Assembly: GCA_964023275.1 (NCBI GenBank)
Contig: OZ029921.1
Location: 14,983,306 to 15,047,305, forward strand
From: Norana najaformis
Lineage: Eukaryota > Annelida > Clitellata > Crassiclitellata > Hormogastridae
Reading direction: 5' to 3'
DNA length: 64,000 nucleotides
The translations under genes were made by a program, and so were the position numbers. The notes beneath the pieces are model-generated. The model was not told the DNA's origin, did not search any database, and saw nothing but the letters and a program-made list of their open reading frames with translations. Each line of letters begins with the position of its first letter. Position 1 is the stretch's first letter. Shown here one piece after another: positions 46,011 through 57,400 of the stretch.

Positions 46011-48297
46011 AGAAGACCTTTGTGATGCCACAACGTGAGATCAAAACGTTGAAATTGCGAAAGAAACATTATATAGGTACTTTGAATGTTCAGAGTGTGC
46101 TTCGGATTGGAAAGGTTCAGCTGTTTTATCAGGAATTGGAGAGGAATAAAGTGGGCATATGCGGGTTGTCAGAGCTTCGATGGGAGGGTCAAGGACACTT
46201 TACTACAATGGAAAGACATACCATTGTATACTCAGGGCGTGATGCACAGGACATGTATGATGTGACGGTATGGTTGCACCAAGATACAGCTGGTGCACTT
46301 ATTGGATACGAGCCTGTCAATGAAAGGATCATCGTTGTACGAATCAATGCCAAGCCATGCAACATAACTGTGTGAATCACAGTCTATGGACCTGCAAGCA
46401 CTGCGGCGGAGGAGGACAGCGAGGCCTTCTATGGCGAGCTGGAAATGGTCGTGAAACGGACTATGGGAGAAAGACATATTAGTTGTTGGGCGACTTCAAT
46501 GCAAAGGTAGGAGCCAGAGAACCGAACTTTGTGATAGATGTAGTAGGACCATATGGGTTGGGAGAGGTCAGTGATACAGGTGAAAGACTGGAAGATTTAT
46601 GTGCTGAACACAAGTTAACGATAATGAATACGTGGTTCAAACATCATCCAAGACGACAGTATATGTGGACTTCTCCTGATGGACACACGAGGAACCAGAC
46701 TGACTTAATGATCAGGCAACGATGGAAGAAGACTAATGTGTTGAACTGTAAGACATACCCAGGGGCAGACTGTGACTCGGATCATCAACTGTTGTTGGCA
46801 ACTGTGAAAGTCAGACTGTGCGGAAAGAAAAGCCAGGCTTCAGTCCCGCCTCTGAATCTAGCAGAATTGAAAGATAAGAAGGTGGCAAAATATGAAGTGG
46901 AGATTGCCAATAGATTCGATGCTTTGACAGCAGCACATGAAGAAAGGAGGAGCTATGGCAGAAAAAAATCGGTTGCAAAGGATACTGTAGTGTAGGACAT
47001 CAAAACAAAAGCAATAGAAAGACTGGTTACTGACGATACCCTTCATTTGATCGAGGAGAGAGGGAATCGAGAATAAAAGATCCGCGTCGATACAAGGAGT
47101 CGAAAGCAGAAGTGCAGAGGAGGTTTCGAACTGATATGCAGAGGCAGATAGACGAAATATGTGCAGACTTAGAAGATGCTAATAAGAAAAAGGTGACATG
47201 AGGAGACTATTCCAAACAGCCAAAACACTGACAAGAAAGTTTCAGCCACGTTTCCACTGTATCAAGTCAGCAACTGGAGAGAACAACACAGAAGCATCAA
47301 AAATTGCAGAAAGATGGCGTGAATATTGTGAAGAATTATATGATGACAACAAAGAAAATTAAATACAATGGGATTACGAACCAGAACCTCTTCCTCTTCG
47401 CTCTGAGGTTGCAAGTGCAATCCGACAAACCGGCACTCGTAAGTCAACAGGCCCTGATGATATCCCAGCAGAACTTTTTAAAGAGGGAGGTGAAACAGCA
47501 GTGGACATGATCCGCAGGATCTGTACGGCAGTGGGGCAAACTGGTGAATGACCTGAGGACTGGACACATTCTGCGTTCATACCACTTCCCAAGAAAGGTG
47601 ATAAGAAACAGTGAACAGATTATAGAACAATTGCCCTGGTCTCACATGCTAGCAAAATACTGCTCATAATCATCTTGGAGCAGATTCGTAAGAAGACGGA
47701 AAGCGAGATTGCGGAGGAACTGGCAGCTTTCCGGCGAGGAAGAGGACAAGAGATCAGATCAATAACCTTCGGATTTTCATGCAAAAGACAAAAGAACACC
47801 ATGAACCTCTGTTCATATGCTTTGTGGATTTCAGAAAGGCGTTTGATTCAATCTCACATAATAAGCTTTGGTTGACAATGATTTAATGGGATACCCAGTA
47901 TATGTCATTAACTTATTAATGAAATTATACGTGAAACAGCTTGCTAAAATAAGAGTGGTAGGTACACAGTCACAATGGTTTCATATCCGAAAAGGGGTCA
48001 GGCAAGGCTGCGTTTTTTCACCACATTTTTTTAACATCCTAGCAGAGATGGTCATGAGAAAAACACTTGATGGCTTTAAAGGAGGGATAAAAATCGGTGG
48101 TATGAAGGTCTCCAACCTTAGTTAGATATGCCGATGACATTGTTTTGTTGGCTGGTTCGGTGGCAGACCTGCAGGAGCTGGTTGATTGCCTTGATCGGGT
48201 CGGCCAGAAATTTGGATTTTTGTTTAATATCGACAAGACAGAGATGAGGGAATGGACGGTGCTACATGTTTGGATCGAAGACGCCTAAATAGAAGAC
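46011..48297 (+). mobile_element. RTE-like LINE: endonuclease and reverse transcriptase, 3' part missing
   Basis: The endonuclease region starts with GTLNVQSVLRIGKVQLFYQE and GICGLSELRWEGQG, continues LLGDFNAKVGAREPNFV (46483-46530) and SDHQLLLATVKV (46777-46812). The reverse transcriptase follows in broken frames: KSTGPDDIPAELFKEGG, DFRKAFDSI, KGVRQGCVFSP and RYADDIVLLAGS (about 48125-48160), ending near FNIDKTEM at 48248. These are RTE-clade signatures. Several frameshifts and stops inactivate it. The thumb and 3' end are absent here but a matching piece lies inverted at 48532-49125. Confidence 0.85.
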
Positions 48298-48299
48298 AA

Positions 48300-48531
48300 G
48301 ACAATTCTGTGACGTTTTCTGTAAACAGAATCAAATATTAATCGCAATTATGTGACCGTTTACTACCCGCAAAAATTAATAGTTGCCATTGTGTGACGTT
48401 TTGTTTAAACACAATAAAGTTATTAACCGCCAGCGTGTGACGTTTTCTTTCAACATAATCAAATTAATAATCGCCATTATGTGACGTTTTCCTAGACAGA
48501 AAAATTAATAATTGCCGTTGTGTGACGTTTT
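48300..48531. repeat. Diverged satellite monomers
   Basis: About five monomers containing ATTAATAATCGCCATTATGTG and CGTTTTCCTAGACA-type blocks. They separate the two RTE pieces. Confidence 0.85.
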
Positions 48532-49125
48532 CTTCTTTCTTCTTCTGGTTCTGTGCCCTCGGGCAGGTTCAAACGTCCGATGGCGCCTCTCCTCGCGGTG
48601 CTGAGCTTCTTCTTTCAGCCTGCTGTATCCGTCCGTCATCATCGAATCCAGCAACATTTGTCTACTTGTCCTACCTCCCTCCATTCTGCCCTCAGTGACG
48701 GTTCTCAAGAGTGAGTCCCCTCTCAACATGTGACCAATCCATTTTCTCTGTCGCACTCTTATTGTAGCTATCACAGATCTGTCTGTCCCAGCTCTTTTCA
48801 ACACCTCGTTTGTTTTATGCTCCATACCACTAATTTTTCTATTTGCCCGCCAAATCCACAGTTCGAAAGCCCCAATCGCTTGATGTCCTACTTACTCATG
48901 GTCCATGTTTCGGATCCATAGAACACCGCACTCCACATCACGCTTCAGCTATTCGTTTCTTTAAATTCTTGTTCAGTTTTCCTCACAGTAACTGTTTTCG
49001 TTTTCAGAATGCTTCTTTGCCCAGTGCTATTCTCCTCTTAATTTCCTTGTAGCATTTTGCATCTTGCGTGACAATGCTCCCGGGTAACAGAGTCTCTTTA
49101 CCTGTTCTATTTCCTCTCCGCTGAT
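48532..49125 (-). mobile_element. RTE-like LINE 3' end, inverted relative to 46011-48297
   Basis: The minus strand reads SIVTQDAKCYKEIKRRIALG, KEAF, then MEHKTNEVLKRAG, TIRVRQRKWIGHMLRGDSLL and RTVTEGRMEGGRTSRQMLLD, ending EEAQHREERRHRTFEPARGH and an AGAAGAAAGAAGAA tail at about 48532. This is the standard C-terminus of RTE ORF2. It starts almost exactly where the forward piece at 46011-48297 stops. Confidence 0.85.
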
Positions 49126-49166
49126 GTTTTCCGTAAACACAATCAAATTAACAATCATCATTGTGT
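49126..49166. repeat. Single diverged satellite monomer
   Basis: TTTTCCGTAAACACAATCAA, ATTAACAATCATCATTGTGTG. Confidence 0.8.
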
Positions 49167-49788
49167 GCCCATCTCTCCTAAAATCATAAAATTTTGCCTT
49201 TGAACATTGCCTCTATCCGTTCCAAAGCCCCCTCACTGTCAAATCACCTCACTGAGCATCGAATTAATATCATGGCACTTTAATGAAACTTGGCTAGGTC
49301 ATTCAGTCCTTCCTTTCAAATGTAACTGCCCCTTAATTTTAACTGCTACATAAACTAAGACCGAAGAGGAAACGGTGGTGGATTAATTTTTTTTATAAAC
49401 CCTTCTTGCCTTTGTCCAGATCTGTTCTCCCTTCTCCAACCTCTTTTGAAACTCTAATTGCCATTGTGAACTCCGGTAACAAGCACGTTACATTCTTAAA
49501 TAGATATCGACCTCCATCACTTTCTTTAACGGGTTTCTTTTATGCATTTCAAGCTCTTTTAGAAGCTGTAATCTGACCTCCAACTGAACTCAACGGATGA
49601 CTTTAACATTCACGTCGAGTCAAATGCTTGTATTTATACTACCTTTCATGTGCTCTTGACTTCTTTTGAAATTAAGCAGCATTTAACTGTAAACACACGC
49701 TAAAGGTCACACCCTTGATCTCCTTGGGAAAAGATGTGATTGTAACTTAATTCAAGATACCTTGACTGAGGAAACTTATCTTTCGGTT
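49167..49788 (+). mobile_element. L2-like LINE, endonuclease part
   Basis: NIASIRSKAPSLSNHLTEHR, INIMAL and then TLIAIVNSGNKHVTFLNRYR, PPSLSLTGFFYAFQALLEA give the L2-type endonuclease in broken frames, finishing around KRCDCNLIQDTLTEETYLSV. The sequence then passes straight into satellite monomers and resumes as the RT half at 50090. Confidence 0.7.
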
Positions 49789-50075
49789 TTCTGTAAACAC
49801 AATCAAATTAACAATCGCCATTGTGTGACGTTTTCTGAAAATAGAATCAAATCATTAATCGCTATTATGTGACGCTTTCCTAGACACAAAAAGTAATAAA
49901 CGCTATTGTGTGACGTTTGTTTAAAACACAAAATTAATAATCGCCCTTCTGTGACGTTTTATACTGTAGGTACGAAATTAATAATCGCCATTGTGTGATG
50001 TTCTCTTTAAACAAAAGAAAAAATAATAGGACCTAATCGCCATTGTGTGACGTTTTTTTCAACACAATCAAATCA
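49789..50075. repeat. Diverged satellite monomers inside an L2-like LINE
   Basis: Six or seven monomers (TTCTGTAAACACAATCAAAT, TAACAATCGCCATTGTGTGA and variants) lie between the endonuclease and reverse-transcriptase halves of what looks like one LINE. Confidence 0.85.
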
Positions 50076-50089
50076 ATAGTCACCTTGTC

Positions 50090-51610
50090 GTCACCGCTTC
50101 CATCTCCTTTCCTACCAAACCATTACCGAATTACACTATTATCACCTTCAGACCCTAGCATCAAGTAGATATCCAGACTTTCAAAGATGATATCTGCTCC
50201 TTACTTCCTTCTTCTGACTCAAAAGTATCTGCGGATGCCCTCTCCTACCAACTCCAGTCTGTTTTAAACGAATTCCTTGGTAAGCACATTCCCCTTAATT
50301 CCAGGAAGGTTGTCGTTCGTGAAACGAAACCTTGGTTTAACTTTGAAATTGCTGAAGTTCGACATCGACGCAGTCACCTTGAAAGCGCCTGGCGCCGCTC
50401 ACGACTTCCTTTCTATCATGAGAGTTTTAAAGAACAGTATAAAACTGTTCGTAACCTAGTTTCCAAGGCCAAATCCTTCTGTCTCACAAACCTAATTTCA
50501 GAAAACTCATCTTGCCTAGGGTCCCTAGGGTCAGTAAGCTACTCCCTACGGAAACACCATGCACGCTACCCAAATCCTCCTCGCCATCCGCACTGGCTGA
50601 TGCTTTCATTAACTTCTATGGTGACAAAATAGCCCATATTAGGCCGAAGTTCTCCGGTATTTCACTATCAAATGACTTCTCATCTCCTGATCGCCCCCAT
50701 CTATATTTGATTCTCTAGCTCCCGCAATCTTGGGTGAAATCAGGTCGCTCATTTTCTCATCCTCTGACAAAACAGTGCCTCCTAGATGCAATTCCTACTC
50801 GGCTTCTCATAAGCTGCTTTGAAATCACCATCTTGACAATGATCAATCGGTCGCTCGCTGGTGGCTCTCATGTTTCTCTCATGCAATAGTACCATCCATT
50901 GCGGAAGAAACCATCTTTTGATGCTGACGTTATGCGAAACTACTGACCGACCTCAAACTTGAATTTTATTACTAAACTTCTTGAACTCGTTGTTAAATGT
51001 CGACTGAAAACACACCTGTCGTCAAACTTCTTACTTCTCCCTTTCCAGTCAGCATGTCGTAAATTCCACTTCATTGAGACAGTTCTACTCTAATTCCACA
51101 ATGACATTATCTCTTCCATGAACAATGGCAAAGAAACTGCACTTATTCTTTTTGAACTCTCTCCCGCCTTCGACACTGTCGACCATGTCATCGAGCTCCA
51201 TCACCTTGAGCGCATTTGGTATATCAGATCTAGACTAAACTGGTTCAAGTCATATCTTATCTCCCGTATTCAATGATAATCTATCTTCATAAGTGGGGCA
51301 ATGTCAGACAGGGTACCACTTACCTTCAGTGTCCCTCAAGGCTCTGTTCTCGGCCCCTTACTTTTCTCCTTGTACAGTACACCACTCCACTAAGCGGTTT
51401 TCTGATCACAGCGGTCTGAAGCACCATCTTTACGCCGATGATACTCAATTCTATAAGATTTCCTTCGATAATTAATTCCTCTTCTTCCAGCTCTCGCACT
51501 GTTATCTGACGTCTTTAACCAAGTTCAGTCTTGAATGGCACTTGCTCTTAAATCATCCCAAAACCGACTTTCTCCTTTTTGGAACTTACAGCAACTGAAT
51601 GACTTTAACT
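50090..51610 (+). mobile_element. L2-like LINE, reverse transcriptase part
   Basis: In order: FKDDICSLLPSSDSKVSADA-type sequence, RETKPWFNFEIAEVRHRRSH, LESAWRRSRLPFYHESFKEQ, FELSPAFDTVDH (about 51150-51190), TFSVPQGSVLGPLLFSLYS (51324-51375), HHLYADDTQFY (51421-51453) and WHLLLNHPKTDFLLFGT. These are the conserved RT blocks of the L2 clade. Frames shift repeatedly and the 3' end is missing. Confidence 0.85.
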
Positions 51611-51660
51611 TTTTGAAATCTCTCCATCCATCCATCCGTGCATCTCTGTCATACAACACT

Positions 51661-51768
51661 AGAAGCTTTGGTGGAAGGGCGGTCGTGTGATAGGCCAGAA
51701 GCTTTAGTGGATGGGCGGTAGTGTGACCGACCAGAAGCTTTGATGGAAGGGCGGTCACATTAATAATA
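51661..51768. repeat. 36-bp tandem repeat, three copies
   Basis: AGAAGCTTTGGTGGAAGGGC occurs at 51661, 51697 and 51733 with small changes. Confidence 0.9.
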
Positions 51769-51786
51769 ATAATATTAATAATAACC

Positions 51787-52020
51787 CGGCAGCCTTGATT
51801 GGCCAACCGCTTTGTCTATCTCGCATTTTCGGAGACGCGAGAAAAACTAGCTGTCTTTTTTAACGGCTTCCTATCACAATTCAACGCTTCAACGCTGTCG
51901 CTTTTCGCGGTACCTTTTCTCTGCCAGAGCCTGATGAGACGTAGCCGTTCCAAAAGCTGATTACTGTCTCCGGACAAATTTTTCACCACTGAGGGATTAT
52001 ACCTACTTCGGGTTAAAAAT
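51787..52020 (+). repeat. Repeat, inverted partner of 53640-53900
   Basis: TTGTCTATCTCGCATTTTCG, CGACGCTTTTCGCGG-type and CTCTGCCAGAGCCTGATGAG blocks through to CACTGAGGGATTATACCTAC have counterparts in reverse complement at 53640-53900. Family unknown; possibly a LINE 3' end. Confidence 0.7.
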
Positions 52021-52170
52021 TATAGTAATAAATTATAATGATAATAACAATAATAGTAAACGACAATAAATAATCATAATGATAGTAATTAATAATGACA
52101 GGCATAATAATAATAACGACAAATTTATATTTCAAAAATAATAATAAGATTAATTATGCCCTAACTACAC

Positions 52171-52390
52171 TGGACTAATTAACTACATCGGTATATGCGT
52201 TTGCCAAAGAGTCTCTATACATGAGGATCCCCGGTTCGAGTCCCGATCGTGGCTTATTTAAGAGATTTGAATCTCGGTAGCATACGATCCGTTCACGGGA
52301 ACCTTAAATGTCGTGACATCCATTCAAAAGGAAGGCGGCGGTGAAGGATGAAAACTGAGCAGGGTCGAGGTAAAACCTATACATTCATCT
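52171..52390 (+). repeat. tRNA-derived SINE, copy D, clearest B box
   Basis: A-box region ACTAATTAACTACATCGG and a perfect B box GGTTCGAGTCC at 52233-52243, followed by the family's body and a final ATACATTCATCT. Confidence 0.8.
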
Positions 52391-52399
52391 ACTGCCTGG

Positions 52400-52953
52400 T
52401 CTTCTGAATGGAGCGCAACCTATCCAGAATCAAGACCGGCTCACAAACAGTCTGCATGGGACTGCTGACCACTGATCCTAAAAAACACCAACCAGATCAT
52501 CATTATGCGCAGGTTAAGACACAGAACTCACAACACTTGGGCGACTGGCTTCTGGCCTTTGCGAATCAGCGCTTGTGGCATAATGCGATGTGATGCTTGT
52601 GGCCCAAGGTTAACCTATAGAACCTTGTAAGACAATGCCAAGGTCGACGTCTACAGCCCTGGGCGGCAGGGAGCCATAAGATGTCATTAAACAATGGGAA
52701 CTACTCAGTTATGTGATTAGGCTGTTCGAAATACAACTGGTTTTCCACTCGGTGTTAACATCGGCGGGAATTCCTCTTTATCTCTCCCTCTCTTTCCCGC
52801 AAGCGTTTGAAGACCGTATTATTCCCCATTAGTTCTGGAACATCGGGCAGAGAGCGCCTCTGATGAGTTTTATCTTGAAGTGGCGCTTTATAAGCTTCTG
52901 ATTATAATTACAAAAATTACAATACAAAAACCAGGCTTAAATGAGACGCTACA

Positions 52954-52955
<2 letters not shown>
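52400..52955. other. Stretch between SINE and (GT)n, little recognised
   Basis: GAGAGCGCCTCTGATGAG and GCGCTTTATAAGC near 52850-52895 resemble LINE 3' tails. Nothing else is identified. Confidence 0.35.

Positions 52956-53024
<69 letters not shown>
52956..53024. repeat. (GT)n microsatellite
   Basis: A perfect GT run of about 34 units. Confidence 0.95.
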
Positions 53025-53026
<2 letters not shown>

Positions 53027-53639
53027 GATCAAAGTAAAAATTCTAAAAATCCTACTTGCAACGGTCAATGTATAGATCACTGGTTGTCTAGTGTGCACTG
53101 GCCATGCACTGGGATTTATGCTTTTCGTCTCTTCTAAATACGAACAGCGGTTTATACTTAGTGCTGAATTCTAAACCGCACTTGATCGTCTAATGATGTT
53201 TTGTCCCAGTAGTGAAATAGACAGAAAAAGAATGTAGCGGAGGAGGGAAATGACGAGGTGACAAATAGGCTTTGGGATCGACGCTGCCGCAGTGGACAGC
53301 AGCGTCCGTGTAAGCCAAAACGGCTGTCGGATTATAAATAGAAGGTTCTTTCTGCTGAAAAGCATCTGAAGGTGTCGCAGACAATCAGTTACAACCGTGG
53401 AGTGCTCAGAAGCGTGACGAAAGAGACGTTGACATTCGACTTTTAGACCCAAGATCTCTCAAAGAACAGCAACAAGGTGTAAGAATATGCATAATCTTAA
53501 ATATTTTGACTCAAAAATAACAAACTGTGATTATTATTTTTTACTCGCGGTACAAATATATTATTTTTTATTTCTGTTTTTTTAGTCCCGAGGTAGGCCT
53601 ACATATGATCCCACAGGATTAAAAAATTAGGGGAGCATT
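53025..53639. other. Intergenic stretch, nothing recognised
   Basis: A minus-strand open frame at 53171-53452 has no recognisable domain. Confidence 0.3.
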
Positions 53640-53900
53640 ACTATTATTTTTACCCAAGGTAGATATAATCCCTCAGGTGGTGAAAAAATTAGTCCGGAGA
53701 CATTAATGAGCATCTGGAACGGTTACGTCTCATCCGTCTCTGGCAGAGAGAAGGTATACCGCGAAAAGCGACGGCGTTGAATCGTTGAATTATGCTTGAG
53801 AGCCGTTGAAAAAGATAGCTAGATTTTCTCGCGTCTCCGGAAGTGCGAGATAGACAACGTCCCAAATCAGAGACGTAGGATAAGCCGTTATTATTCATGG
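53640..53900 (-). repeat. Repeat, inverted partner of 51787-52020
   Basis: Its reverse complement carries GTCTATCTCGCACTTCCGGA, GACGCGAGAAAATCTAGC, CGTCGCTTTTCGCGGTATAC and CACCTGAGGGATTATATC, parallel to the first copy. Confidence 0.7.
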
Positions 53901-54037
53901 GGCCAGGATTTCAAAAGCCAAGGGGATAAAATCGTGTGAAACAAGGACTGAATTATATTTCACCTTCTTTCTGGCAGCTGCCATCTTCGCCGCTGCGCCG
54001 GCTGTTACTGCAGTTGCTGGTTGATAGGAGGCAGCTA

Positions 54038-54150
54038 TAATAATAATACTAATACTACTACTAATAATAATAATACTACTAATAATAATAATAAAAATAA
54101 CAATAATAATAATAATAGTAATAATAATAATAGTAATAATAATAATAAGC
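54038..54150. repeat. (AAT)n-rich microsatellite
   Basis: Imperfect AAT/ACT trinucleotide run; source of spurious poly-Asn and poly-Ile frames. Confidence 0.95.
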
Positions 54151-54305
54151 TCAAGAGTCAATACCAAGCAGAATTCCTGAAGTCAGTCTGCTCAGTGATC
54201 TATGATTAAATGGTAGATTATGAGTTGGCATGATGGAAATCATGCCTCTTGTTTCAAGTTATCTTCATTGTTTTTATGAATTACATGTAACTGTGTAGGT
54301 TGAAA

Positions 54306-54449
54306 ATGGCGTTGTTTAAGCATCGGTTGGCAGTTTCAGTGCTCTTCCTACTTACTGTTCCCACGAAAACCATATCTGGAGCATCACACAACGGCTATAG
54401 TGACGGTCTTGGAGCCCGAAATCAACCAGTTGGTCTATCTCCACTGGAC
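54306..54449 (+). CDS. Peptide precursor exon 1: signal peptide
   Basis: ATG with AAA before it (A at -3), 48 codons, ending CTG GAC|GTAAGC in phase 0. The core LAVSVLFLLTV is strongly hydrophobic. The 5' untranslated part may begin after the TGTGTAG acceptor at about 54298. Confidence 0.65.
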
Positions 54450-57400
54450 GTAAGCATGATGTCATTATTAATTTGATAAAGTGTCGTGATTAAAACAGGT
54501 TGCGTTGTTGTAAAGGTATCGACCTTCATAAACGCAACACCTTGACGTTTATAATCTTATATTATATCTACTCTAATAGTGTCATTACAGAAGTGTGTTG
54601 ATCCATATCTGGTTTTCACGAGTCTCTACTTTTCGTGACTGCCCGCTGGACACGCTGTCTAAGTGTTTGTCAGTTCACGCTCGCTGCAGCCCCTAACTGC
54701 GATTGGCCGACGCCGTGAGCCAATCACGTCACAACTGTATAATGTGAACCCGTTGCTAATAATCGGAATGCTTCAAGATTCATCTAGTTACTGTTACAAC
54801 TTGCAATTATGTTTGTAGCTAAACATTTATATAGCGCCTTCCAGAGACTTCTTGAGGCCACAAGCCTTTACCTTTATCTTCGAGCAGAACTTTGTCGACG
54901 CTTCCAGAAAACCTATGCTATTGAACTTTCATGCTCCAAGCACCTTTTCCAGATTGGTTAATGTTCTCAGGCCACTAGACCATGACCAGACGTTGTCAAG
55001 GCACCGAAGTAGGTCAAGTTGCTCGACGCTGACTTAGAGCGTCGACAAAGCACTCCAAGCGCTCACAGCATGTAATCGCCCGAGTAAAATTACAAAGTTT
55101 GTGGCGGAATGGTCTGACGTCACATTCCCATATGGATTTCATAGGTCTATATCCTAGGCCCACATATGATGTTGCTCTTGAGGGCTGCGACGCATGGAGA
55201 ATAGGCCTACATGGACCATCTGTCCATCTGACAGCTACATTTATAGGACCTACACTGGGTTCTTAGCTGGCCACCAGTGCCACAATGCGATCCTCTCTGG
55301 ACCGAATGAAAGTGATTGTCTGGGATGCACAGTGGCCAAAATCCACCAGCGATGGAAGTGATCATGCAAAACCGCTAAAATTCAGAAACATAATCTAGCA
55401 TTAGACTAAACTTAGAGAAGAGACCTCGAGTGACAAACTTTGAAAACAATTAACTACACTTAACAATAGCCCCAAAAAATACACGGGCCTGTAGAAACCT
55501 GGCAAGTCAATTGCTACAGTACTGAGTAACATGCAGGGAGTAATTCCCGGAGTATGCAACTACACTGTGTTAAGTGACAACCTTGGATAGAACTCCGTTG
55601 GTTGGGTTCTACTACATGCGCAAGGAGCCAACTTTTAGCCTTTTCCATCATTTAAGCATTATACTGAACTTGTTTTCGATAATAAACACTAACATCGATT
55701 AGGCTAGAACAGCTTTGAAATGTGTTTCGAGTGTGTTGACTATATTATGCAATTGAACGCTTCTAGTTCAGTTACCTAAGTACATAGATTTCCGACACTT
55801 CAGCTCATACTAATAGTAGCTTATATTAACGTGATTTCAGTCTATCTTACGTCGCATCTGTTTATATCAGCTAGATAGTTGCGTTTGCAGCGCCTTTTAG
55901 AGTTTCTCAAAGGACGCTATTTAGACGTCTTGATGCCTAGGGTCAAATGTAAATGTAAATGTAGGCCTAGGCGGTTTTATACAGTGACCGTATGGCCTCG
56001 ACACTGATCATTTTTCAATGAATTAATCGGGTGAGATCCTTCATCACCAATGCCCGTTCGCATTTAATGTCCCCGACTACCCTGCATAGTTTTAGGTTTA
56101 ATTTTGCGAAGCTAAGCAAAGGTGGCGGCTGCCGTATTAGACTCGTACAAAACTGAATAAATTTCAGCTAACTTTTTTTAGCCCTTCACAGCCACGTTCG
56201 TTGGGCTGATAGCTAGCTAACCGTCAGTTGCTACCAGTTGCACAATATGGGCCATCTATGGGCAACGAACTGGGGAAAGAGCCCTTACGTTCGATGCTCT
56301 AGAGAAATTGAAACTAAAAATGAATAACCGGCGGCGATTACAACCTACAGCGTCGTTAAACATTGCCTAAAATGTTTAATCTTTTGGGTAATAATAAGAA
56401 ATCAATGAATTCGTCATTTTCCACCAATATACGAACAAAATGAAGTTACTCTGTTACTTCTGATGTGCTGCAGGATTCTTTGGTGGTACAACTCGGGACA
56501 GCCACAGAAGACCGAATGAAGAATGAAAGACTTCTTCCCAAAAGGACGTCATCAGATGGCCTGCGCACAGGACATCTACGCAAACGTGAGACCTGCCAAC
56601 AGTACTGCATGTCTAGCTTAGCAATAACGCTATACAGCTGCTATTTTAGGCTCTCTGATCTAATTATACTATTTAGAAGACAACTTTGGTTTTTTAATAT
56701 TACCCGTGACAGCCACGTTCGTCGGTCTCACACTGGGCCCACAGCTGACCACCCATTGCCATTAGTGGCACAATGAGCCTAGTGAACGTTCATCGGGCCC
56801 ACTATGGGCCCAGTGGCTACGTGCGACATTGACTTTCAACGTTTGAATACTGAATCATCTTTAAAATGGGTTATTACAATTGTTAGTATGAGCTAAAATG
56901 TTAAGCTAATATAATTAGCATTTCCACTAGAATTACCATAAATCCAGAAACAAGTTCTATTTAAAAGCTGTCGATTTCTTATCAATTGGACATAGAAGAC
57001 GAGTTATGGGATTGAAAGCGACAGGTGCTGAGCGTTGCATGGCCTTGGTAGGGCCTACCTCCCGTGGGTCCGAGCGAGAAACTGAAGGCCTTTGTATCTT
57101 TGCGTTGCTTATATGACTTTTACTGCGCCGTTATACGATGCATAATGCATCCGCAGTCCATAAGCATGCATAGTCCGATGAGACGAACAACCAAGATGGG
57201 CAGTTAACCCGTTTCAGCCTGCGCAGGTGGCGTCAAGCCTATCCTTAACTCACGATCAAAAATATATGCACGAGGAAGTGAATTTGAGACATCGCAAGTA
57301 TGAGCCGTCGATTTATGCCTTGCCGTTAAGTATTGGTTAGTAGTGACGATCGATATACTTACAAGCATATGAGAGTAGGCCTAACAGTTCAAATAAACAA

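Noticed and set aside
46483-46995. 170-codon open frame as a host endonuclease gene
   Set aside because: GDFNAKVG and SDHQ motifs and the downstream RT pieces show it is the endonuclease of a broken RTE LINE.
53895-54209. Poly-Asn and poly-Ile frames
   Set aside because: Translations of the AAT-rich microsatellite.
56465-56776. 103-codon frame taken as the whole product
   Set aside because: It has no signal peptide and starts before a splice acceptor; the first 37 codons fit better as an internal exon ending at C|GTGAGA.
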